Of a stretch of 13,907 bases of DNA, positions 8,688-13,907 are shown in pieces; positions within the stretch are counted from its first letter, which is position 1, and the number at the start of each line of letters is the position of its first letter. The notes under the pieces were generated by a model. The model had not been told where the DNA came from. It made no database searches and saw nothing but the letters and a program-made list of their open reading frames with translations. The translations under genes and the position numbers were made by a program. The stretch is from a bacterium (GTDB lineage: Bacteria > Pseudomonadota > Alphaproteobacteria > Rhizobiales > Xanthobacteraceae), in NCBI GenBank assembly GCA_029946075.1, contig JAQSDT010000731.1, positions 1 through 13,907 on the forward strand. Reading direction: 5' to 3'.

Positions 8688-8852
8688 ATGTCGATCGGGA
8701 CCATCATTCTTATCATTCTCGTCATCGCCCTGCTCGGCGGTTTCAGCGGCATCGGTGGCGGACCATTCTACGGCACCGGCTACTACGGCGGCGGCGGCCT
8801 CGGCCTGATCGTTGTGATCTTGCTGATCCTGCTACTGCTCGGGAAGCTGTAA
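8688..8852 (+). CDS. DUF3309-type small glycine-rich membrane peptide
   Basis: A 54-aa peptide. A hydrophobic N-terminal helix (about residues 4-17, IILIILVIALL) is followed by a Gly/Tyr-rich centre (17-38, with GTGYYGGGG). A second hydrophobic helix (39-52, VVILLILLLL) ends in GKL. This layout matches my memory of the DUF3309 family, very short proteins common in rhizobia; function unknown. It probably spans the inner membrane as a hairpin. The start is set by AGGAGA 5 nt upstream. The same frame stays open upstream to 8385, but that portion overlaps the divergent PHA-system gene and looks non-coding. The gene stands alone: divergent neighbour on one side, a palindrome and the convergent ligD on the other. 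A GGAAC-type promoter suggests stress induction (inference). Confidence 0.8.
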   Translation: MSIGTIILIILVIALLGGFSGIGGGPFYGTGYYGGGGLGLIVVILLILLLLGKL

Positions 8853-8866
8853 AGCGAAGTACCGGA

Positions 8867-8946
8867 GGGTGAGCAAAGCACCCATGCGCCGTGTCCACCT
8901 TCTTCGCTGCGAAAGAGATGGTGGGCACGCTTCGCTTTGCCCACCC
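8867..8946. repeat. 80-bp imperfect palindrome, REP-doublet/REPIN-like
   Basis: GGGTGAGCAAAGC (8867-8879) reappears inverted as GCTTTGCCCACCC (8934-8946), 12 of 13 positions identical. At the middle, TTCGC (8903-8907) and GCGAA (8909-8913) form a perfect dyad around T8908. In between, GTGTCCACC on the left corresponds to GTGCCCACC on the inverted right arm. So the whole segment reads as a ~40-nt inverted repeat, each arm with its own small hairpin (GGGTG/CACCC at 8867-8883; GGTGGGCA/TGCCCACC at 8920-8945). It fills the space between two convergent genes. Dispersal in the genome is expected from memory of similar Bradyrhizobium intergenic sequence but not tested. Confidence 0.65.
8912..8945 (-). 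terminator. Possible terminator of ligD
   Basis: Read on the - strand after the ligD stop, GGTGGGCA and TGCCCACC form an 8-bp stem (8938-8945 with 8920-8927) around a 10-nt loop. ATCTCTTT follows, a weak T-rich tail. The hairpin is part of the palindromic repeat and is correctly placed about 33 nt past ligD. A terminator role is inferred. Confidence 0.4.
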
Positions 8947-8977
8947 CACGAGGATTTCCGTTGCGCAGGCAAAGCTC

Positions 8978-11599
8978 TCACTGCAACGCCAGCTTCTGCA
9001 TCGCCGCCTTGATCGATGCCGCCGCGTCATCGTAACCATGCCAAGCCTTGGTCTTCGCGAGCAGCGCCGGCACGGTGCGCAAGGTATATTTCTTCGGATC
9101 GAGATCGGCGCGCACCTGCGCCCAGGTCAGCGGCATCGAAACGGTGGCGCCATCGCGGGCGCGGGGCGAGAGCACGGCAATCGCCGTCGCCAGACGATCA
9201 TTGCGCAGATAGTCGAGAAAGATTTTTCCCTTGCGCATCTTCTTCGACATGTTGAGCAGGTAGCGCTCGGGATCGTCATTCGCCATCCACTGGCAGACGG
9301 CCTGCGCGAATGCCTTGGCTTCCTTCCACGTCACCTTGTCATTGCCGCCGTGCAGCGGCGGCGTCACCACATGCAGGCCCTTGCCGCCAGTTGTCTTGCA
9401 AAAGCTTTCAAAACCCAGTGCCGTCAGACGCTGCCGCATGTCTTTGGCCGCCTCGACCACTTCGGAAAATTCGACCTCCGGCGCAGGGTCGAGATCGAAC
9501 ACCAGACGGCCCGGCACGTCAGGCTCGCCGGGCGCGCAATTCCAGGGGTGCAGCTCCAACCCGCCGATTTGCGCCACTGCGGCGAGCCCCTCGATCTGGT
9601 CGATCTGCAGATAAGGCTTGCGGTCACCGGAGACCTTGACCAGTTCGAACAGCTTCGAGCCACCGGTCATGGCGTGGCGCTGAAAGAAGGTTTCGCCGCT
9701 GATGCCATCGGGCGCGCGCAATACCGAACATGGCCTGCCCTTTATATGGTCGATCATCCATTCGCCGACCGCCTCGAAATAGCGTGCAAGATCGAGCTTC
9801 GTCACGGGCTTGCCGTCGCCGCCGTCCGGCCACAGCGCCTTGTCGGGCTTGGAGATCGCCACGCCCATCACCTCGGACGTCTTCGCCGATGACTTCACCG
9901 ACCGTACGACGGGATTTGCGGCTTTACTCATGGACGGAGCCTCCGCCGTTACTTCCTTCGCCGGCTTGTCCTGGCGCAGGCCCTTGAACGCCGCCTGACG
10001 GATATTGCCATCGGCGGTGAAGCCGGCGAATTCGATCTCGGCGACAAGCTCGGGCTTCAGCCAATGGACGTCGCGGGTCTTTTTCTGCGCATCCTTGCCG
10101 CCGAACGGGCTCCTGTCCGATGCCGCGGCCTTCAGCGCCGGCATGATGCGGCGGACCGTATCCTGGCCGAAGCCGGTACCGACGATGCCGACATAAGATA
10201 GATGCCCGCCGCGATAGACGCCGGCCATCAGCGAGCGGAATTTTCCGTTGATCGTCTTCCAGCCGCCAAGCACGACCTCTTGCCCGCCGCGAATCTTGGC
10301 CTTGGTCCAGCTTTCGGAGCGGCCTGAGCGATACGGAGATTCCAGTTTTTTCGAGATGATGCCTTCCAGCGACATTTTCCTCGCTGAATCCAGCATGACA
10401 TCGCCGCGCACCACGAAATGATCGACGTAACGGATCGGACTGTCCTTGCCGTTTCGTCGATCCAGCAGCCGCTGCAGCCGCTCCTTGCGCTCCCGCAGCG
10501 GCAGCGCGCGCAGATCCTCACCGCCTGAAAACAGCAGATCGAACGCATAGAAGATCAGCTTGCCGGTCTTGTTGTCGGAGATCGCCGCCTGCAACGCGGA
10601 GAAGTTTGGCAAGCCGTTCTCATCCAAAGCAACGATCTCGCCGTCGATCAGCGCATCCGGCAGCGTCTTGGCCGACTTCGCGATGGCGGCGAATTTGTCG
10701 GCCCAGTCCAATCCTTTCCGGGTGAGCAGCGCCACGTCGCCGCCTTCGACCCGCAACTGAGCGCGGTAACCGTCGAACTTGACCTCATGGCACCAGCCGT
10801 CCGCGTTCGGTGGCCTCTCCACGGAAGCGCAGAGCTGCGGCGCGACGAAATCCGGCATCGCCGAGATTTTCTTCGCCCGCGACGTTTCTGTGGCGACCGG
10901 ACTGCTCGCCACAATCTTGCCCCTGGCGCGGGCGTCGGCTGCCATGCCGCGATTCGAATGCCAGATGGCATCGGCCCTGGTCTTGCCCTTGGCCAGCATG
11001 AACGGTTTTGGCGCCTTGCCTTTTCCGGCGGCGATCTCGGCCATCGTCCGCCCGGAGGCAACCGAGCGATCCGCTTCGAGGATATCGTTCGTCCTGCCCT
11101 GGCGGACGTATTCGTCGCGGTGCTTGATCAGGAGCCAGTTGGTGCGCGTGCCGCCGTAGCGATCGCCCTTCATCCGCACCAGCACCCAGCTGCCATGCAG
11201 CTTTTCGCCATGCAGGACGACTATCAGGACGCCCTTTCTGAACCCGCGCTCGGGATCGTCGGATTCCCAGGTACCGCGGTCCCAAAGCTGCACGGTGCCG
11301 CCGCCATACTCGCTATCGGGAATCGTGCCTTCGAAATCGCCGTAATCGAGCGGATGATCCTCGACCTCCACCGCCAGCCGCTTGTCGCCGGGATCGAGCG
11401 AAGGCCCGCGCGTCACCGCCCAGGATTTGAAGACGCCGTCGAACTCCAGCCGCAGATCGTAATGGAGCCGCGTCGCATCATGCTTCTGGATCACGAACCG
11501 CCGGGCCTTGGCGGGAGCGACCGCAACGTCGCCGGAAGGCTCGGACGTCTTGCCGAAATCGCGCTTCTTCCGGTAGGTGCTCAGGCTCTTCAACGCCAC
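8978..11599 (-). CDS. ligD: NHEJ DNA ligase LigD, PE-ligase-polymerase
   Basis: Three-domain ATP-dependent DNA ligase of bacterial non-homologous end joining, acting with Ku at double-strand breaks. 873 aa, close to Pseudomonas LigD (about 840). The N-terminal 3'-phosphoesterase domain (about 30-170) has His40, His46 and Asp48 in KHDATRLHYDLRLE, and His82 in EDHPLDYGDFEG. The ligase domain (about 245-545) has the adenylated Lys274 in EVKFDGYR and motifs up to SWTKAKIRGGQEVVLGGW. After an Ala/Lys/Ser linker (545-578) comes the primase-polymerase domain: KPDKALWP, His684 in ELHPWN, metal ligands Asp702 and Asp704 in FDLDP, TTGGKGLHVV, and Asp796 in FLDY. The start is GTG at 11599, with GAGGG six nt upstream; an ATG slightly upstream is out of frame and stops at once. 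No ku gene is adjacent. A stress-type promoter lies ahead. Confidence 0.96.
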   Translation of the reverse strand: MALKSLSTYRKKRDFGKTSEPSGDVAVAPAKARRFVIQKHDATRLHYDLRLEFDGVFKSWAVTRGPSLDPGDKRLAVEVEDHPLDYGDFEGTIPDSEYGGGTVQLWDRGTWESDDPERGFRKGVLIVVLHGEKLHGSWVLVRMKGDRYGGTRTNWLLIKHRDEYVRQGRTNDILEADRSVASGRTMAEIAAGKGKAPKPFMLAKGKTRADAIWHSNRGMAADARARGKIVASSPVATETSRAKKISAMPDFVAPQLCASVERPPNADGWCHEVKFDGYRAQLRVEGGDVALLTRKGLDWADKFAAIAKSAKTLPDALIDGEIVALDENGLPNFSALQAAISDNKTGKLIFYAFDLLFSGGEDLRALPLRERKERLQRLLDRRNGKDSPIRYVDHFVVRGDVMLDSARKMSLEGIISKKLESPYRSGRSESWTKAKIRGGQEVVLGGWKTINGKFRSLMAGVYRGGHLSYVGIVGTGFGQDTVRRIMPALKAAASDRSPFGGKDAQKKTRDVHWLKPELVAEIEFAGFTADGNIRQAAFKGLRQDKPAKEVTAEAPSMSKAANPVVRSVKSSAKTSEVMGVAISKPDKALWPDGGDGKPVTKLDLARYFEAVGEWMIDHIKGRPCSVLRAPDGISGETFFQRHAMTGGSKLFELVKVSGDRKPYLQIDQIEGLAAVAQIGGLELHPWNCAPGEPDVPGRLVFDLDPAPEVEFSEVVEAAKDMRQRLTALGFESFCKTTGGKGLHVVTPPLHGGNDKVTWKEAKAFAQAVCQWMANDDPERYLLNMSKKMRKGKIFLDYLRNDRLATAIAVLSPRARDGATVSMPLTWAQVRADLDPKKYTLRTVPALLAKTKAWHGYDDAAASIKAAMQKLALQ

Positions 11600-11615
11600 C
11601 GCTTGCCCTCAGCCA

Positions 11616-11634
11616 TCCGGACGGTCCTTCCGGA
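11616..11634. repeat. TCCGGA pair in the ligD leader
   Basis: TCCGGA occurs at 11616-11621 and 11629-11634, separated by 7 nt. Because TCCGGA is itself palindromic the pair is both a direct and an inverted repeat. It lies between the putative ligD promoter and the GTG start, so it could be a leader hairpin or an operator, or chance in GC-rich DNA. No known binding site is recognised. Confidence 0.3.
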
Positions 11635-11639
11635 GCGAA

Positions 11640-11664
11640 AACCCATACTAGCCGTTGAAGTTCC
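11640..11664 (-). promoter_or_regulatory. Candidate EcfG-type stress promoter of ligD
   Basis: On the - strand GGAAC (11664-11660) is followed by 16 nt and GGTT (11643-11640). This fits GGAAC-N18-TT and differs by one base from GGAAC-N16-CGTT. The -10-like element lies about 40 nt before the ligD GTG, leaving a leader of some 30-35 nt. Control of NHEJ genes by the RpoE2/EcfG sigma factor is known for Sinorhizobium, which makes the match sensible. Confidence 0.5.
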
Positions 11665-11794
11665 CAAACCCAACCATGCCGCAATCGCCTGACCGGCTTG
11701 CATTGACCAGAACCGGAGGGCATTTTACGCGCAGGGGACGCCACGACAAACCAGAAACGGCATCGTCCCCGCACCGACCCGGGGAGGAATTTCG

Positions 11795-13402
11795 ATGGCA
11801 TTGACTGAATCCTACGTCGCAGGACCGACCACGCCTGCGGTACGGGAAATGACGTTCGGCGATCTCCTGCGCAGTGCCGCCGAGGCGGCGCCGGATCGCC
11901 TGGCCCTGATCGAGGGCTTGCCGGATCCCCGACTGCGCCGCCAATGGACCTATGCCGAATTCTATCGTGACTGCCAGCGCACTGCCCGCGCGCTGTTGTC
12001 CCGCTTCAAGAAGGGCGAGCGCGTTGCCGTCTGGGCGCAGAACCTGCCGGAATGGATGATGCTCGAATTCGGTGCGGGGATTGCCGGCATGGTGCTGGTC
12101 ACCGTCAACCCGGCCTTTCGTGCGCGCGAAGTGGAGTATGTGCTGAAGCAATCCCGTTCGGCCGGCGTGTTCGTGGTCAGCGGTTTTCGCGGCAATCCGA
12201 TGCTGGAGACGGTCAGGGAAGTCGCGCCGAACTGCCCGGAGCTGCGCGAAATCATCTGCTTCGACGACTGGAAGGATTTCATCACCGCCGGCGACGACGA
12301 AAGCATCGAGCTGCCCGTCGTCAGCCCTGACGATCCCGTCATGATCCAGTACACCTCGGGCACGACCGGCTTTCCCAAGGGCGCCCTGCTCCGCCACCGC
12401 GGGCTCCTCAATAACGGCGCGGATACCGCCGAGCGGATGGGTGTCGATCCCGGCGACGTCTTCGTCACCACCATGCCGCTGTTTCACACCGGCGGCTGTG
12501 TCTGCTGCGTGATCGGCGCGGTGTCGAAGGTGGTAACGCAGGTACTGGTCGAGGCATTCGAGCCCGGGCTGGTGCTGCAAATGCTCGGCGAATACCGCGG
12601 CAACGCCTTGCTCGGCGTTCCGACCATGCTGGTCGCGATGCTCGAGCATCCGACTTTCGCGTCGACCGATCTGTCGGCGGTCAAGGCGGTCTGTTCGGGC
12701 GGCTCCACGGTGCCTGCCCCGCTGGTCAAGCGCTTCGAGGAGAAACTCGGTGCGCCCTTCACGATCGTGTTCGGCCAGACCGAATGCTCGCCGGTCGCGG
12801 CGCAAACCTTTGCCAACGACAGTGTCGAGGACAAGGCCAATACGATCGGCCTGCCGCTGCCCAACATGGAAACCAAGATCATCGATCCCAATACCGGCGA
12901 GACCGTCCCGATCGGCACCATCGGCGAGTTCTGCACCCGCGGCTATCACATCATGCTCGGCTATTTCGAAATGCCGGACGCGACCGCAGCCGCGATCGAT
13001 GCCGATGGCTGGCTGCATACCGGAGACCTCTGCGCGATGGATTCTCGCGGCTATTGCACGGTCGAGGGACGCCTGAAGGACATGATCATCCGCGGCGGCG
13101 AGAACATCTATCCGCGCGAACTGGAAGAACTGCTGTTCAAGCATCCCAAGGTCGGCGAAGTCGCCGTGATCGGCCTGCCGCATGAGAAATGGGGCGAGGA
13201 AGTCGCGGCCTTCATCCGGCCTGCGCCGGGCGTTGCGATCGACAAGGAAGAGCTGATCGCCTACATGCGCGCCTCGCTGGCTCCGCACAAGACGCCGAAG
13301 CACTGGTACGTGGTCGAGACCTTCCCGCTGACCGGATCTGGCAAGATCCAGAAGTTCAAGCTGCGGGAAGCCTGCACCAAAGGCGAGATCACGGCGATCT
13401 GA
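11795..13402 (+). CDS. Acyl-CoA synthetase (AMP-forming), substrate unknown
   Basis: 535-aa ANL-superfamily adenylating enzyme, expected to convert a carboxylic acid, ATP and CoA to an acyl-CoA, AMP and PPi in the cytosol. The P-loop is YTSGTTGFPKG (186-196), MPLFHTGG is at 227-234, GQTE at 327-330, and TGD at 409-411. The hinge GRLKDMIIRGGENIYPRELE (425-444) and the C-terminal catalytic Lys517 in GSGKIQKFK complete the set, so it should be active. Sequence style suggests the medium/long-chain fatty acid CoA ligase group (FadD-like), but motifs do not fix the acid, so no symbol is given. GGGGAGGA at 11781-11788, 6 nt before ATG, fixes the start. It is divergent from ligD (195-nt gap) and is followed by the NTF2-like gene after 34 nt, probably in one transcript. 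No membrane segment is evident. Confidence 0.9.
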   Translation: MALTESYVAGPTTPAVREMTFGDLLRSAAEAAPDRLALIEGLPDPRLRRQWTYAEFYRDCQRTARALLSRFKKGERVAVWAQNLPEWMMLEFGAGIAGMVLVTVNPAFRAREVEYVLKQSRSAGVFVVSGFRGNPMLETVREVAPNCPELREIICFDDWKDFITAGDDESIELPVVSPDDPVMIQYTSGTTGFPKGALLRHRGLLNNGADTAERMGVDPGDVFVTTMPLFHTGGCVCCVIGAVSKVVTQVLVEAFEPGLVLQMLGEYRGNALLGVPTMLVAMLEHPTFASTDLSAVKAVCSGGSTVPAPLVKRFEEKLGAPFTIVFGQTECSPVAAQTFANDSVEDKANTIGLPLPNMETKIIDPNTGETVPIGTIGEFCTRGYHIMLGYFEMPDATAAAIDADGWLHTGDLCAMDSRGYCTVEGRLKDMIIRGGENIYPRELEELLFKHPKVGEVAVIGLPHEKWGEEVAAFIRPAPGVAIDKEELIAYMRASLAPHKTPKHWYVVETFPLTGSGKIQKFKLREACTKGEITAI

Positions 13403-13436
13403 CAGATCAGCAGATTCCGCCTGCCGGGAGAGTGCG

Positions 13437-13814
13437 ATGACACCGACACCAGAGCAACGCGATCAACTGTTCAGAGACTTCGCACGGGCGCTGTTCAAGA
13501 ACGATCTGGCGGCACTCTATCAAACCGTTTCACCAGACTTCTTGTGGAGCTATTTCGATGGCATCTCGACGGCACGCCAACTTGCCGGTCCCGACGCCAT
13601 TTCGGCGCACCTGGCCGAGCAGAAGGCGACGTTCTCTGCGCAACATTACTACGACGTGGTTTATCACCATCTGCCCGAGCTGACGTTCATGACGTTTCGC
13701 GTCAGCGAGACAATTCACGCCACGGGCACGGAACGACAGCAGCGCGGCGTTGAATACTACAGCTTCAAGGACGGAAAAATCGCTACCAAGGATGTCTACC
13801 GAAAGCCTGGCTGA
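13437..13814 (+). CDS. NTF2-like / SnoaL-like family small protein
   Basis: A 125-aa soluble protein with a cone-fold look. An N-terminal helix (about 5-30, EQRDQLFRDFARALFKNDLA) is followed by VSPDFLWSYFDG, a second helical part (52-66), and beta strands rich in aromatics ending GVEYYSFKDGKIATKDVYRK. The pattern of a short helix pair and a final YxFxDGKI strand is typical of the nuclear-transport-factor-2/SnoaL superfamily, whose members range from isomerases and cyclases to non-enzymatic binders. No catalytic residue can be named. GGGAG at 13426-13430 supports the ATG. It lies 34 nt after the acyl-CoA synthetase gene with no terminator between, so a shared transcript and a related substrate are plausible but unproven. 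Confidence 0.75.
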   Translation: MTPTPEQRDQLFRDFARALFKNDLAALYQTVSPDFLWSYFDGISTARQLAGPDAISAHLAEQKATFSAQHYYDVVYHHLPELTFMTFRVSETIHATGTERQQRGVEYYSFKDGKIATKDVYRKPG

Positions 13815-13827
13815 GGCGGACATAGGG

Positions 13828-13847
13828 CGTCGGTGCGCGATCCGACG
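13828..13847 (+). terminator. Weak hairpin after the NTF2-like gene
   Basis: CGTCGG (13828-13833) pairs with CCGACG (13842-13847) over an 8-nt loop, 13 nt after the stop. No T-run follows. The remaining sequence to 13907 shows no gene; further GC-rich half-matches do not nest into one structure. Confidence 0.3.
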
Positions 13848-13907
13848 AGCGGCCGTAGATGGGGTAACGGGCCGACCGATTTAGCCGCCCGCTCGCTACG
13901 GCGCGAT

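Noticed and set aside
8891..9892. 333-aa + strand frame opposite the end of ligD
   Set aside because: It begins inside the palindromic repeat and then reads the complement of the LigD polymerase domain; low-complexity Arg/His-rich sequence without motifs.
11703..11731. TTGACC-led sigma-70 promoter ahead of the acyl-CoA synthetase gene
   Set aside because: No acceptable -10 lies at 16-18 nt (TTACGC or TACGCG only); too weak to list as a promoter.
11648..13303. 551-aa - strand frame opposite the acyl-CoA synthetase
   Set aside because: Shadow of a gene with every ANL motif intact; the reverse frame resembles no family.
13847..13901. Inverted motifs GAGCGG/CCGCTC and CCGTAG/CTACGG at the right edge
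   Set aside because: The arms are in an order that cannot nest into one hairpin, and the window ends before any larger element could be judged.

Overview
The window looks like chromosomal DNA of a high-GC alphaproteobacterium, most likely Bradyrhizobium or a close relative (Bradyrhizobiaceae/Nitrobacteraceae). This is a judgement from protein style (the TreS-maltokinase fusion, GlgX and TreZ sequences, a PHA-system small protein, a DUF3309 peptide and a three-domain LigD), uniform GC-rich codon use, and an intergenic palindrome of a type I associate with these genomes. No database search was possible.

Region 1 (2-8159, + strand) is a tightly packed storage-glucan/trehalose operon, cut off at its 5' end. 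It holds the C-terminal two thirds of a TreS-maltokinase fusion, then glgB, glgX and treZ. Two junctions are ATGA overlaps and the third gap is 3 nt, so translation is probably coupled. Together the enzymes interconvert trehalose and maltose, phosphorylate maltose to maltose 1-phosphate (the donor for GlgE, which is not in view), branch the alpha-glucan, debranch it, and release trehalose from maltooligosyl-trehalose. The usual TreZ partner, TreY, is not downstream of treZ: the operon ends at a hairpin 59 bp before an opposing gene.

Region 2 (8160-8977) holds two small divergent genes. On the - strand is a 102-aa polyhydroxyalkanoic-acid-system protein. On the + strand is a 54-aa glycine-rich membrane peptide of DUF3309 type. 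After the peptide gene comes an ~80-bp imperfect palindrome resembling a doublet of inverted REP elements.

Region 3 (8978-11599, - strand) is a full-length LigD, the three-domain ATP-dependent ligase of bacterial non-homologous end joining, starting at GTG. No ku gene is in the window.

Region 4 (11795-13814, + strand) is an acyl-CoA synthetase followed 34 nt later by a small NTF2/SnoaL-like protein, probably co-transcribed. The last 93 nt hold no gene.

The DUF3309 gene and ligD are each preceded by a sequence fitting GGAAC-N18-TT, the alphaproteobacterial general-stress-response (EcfG/RpoE2) promoter pattern. Trehalose synthesis, end joining and small membrane peptides are typical of that regulon. 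I see no phage, transposase, CRISPR array, tRNA or rRNA, and no clearly unprecedented system. The most notable observations are the missing treY, the two stress-type promoters and the intergenic palindrome.
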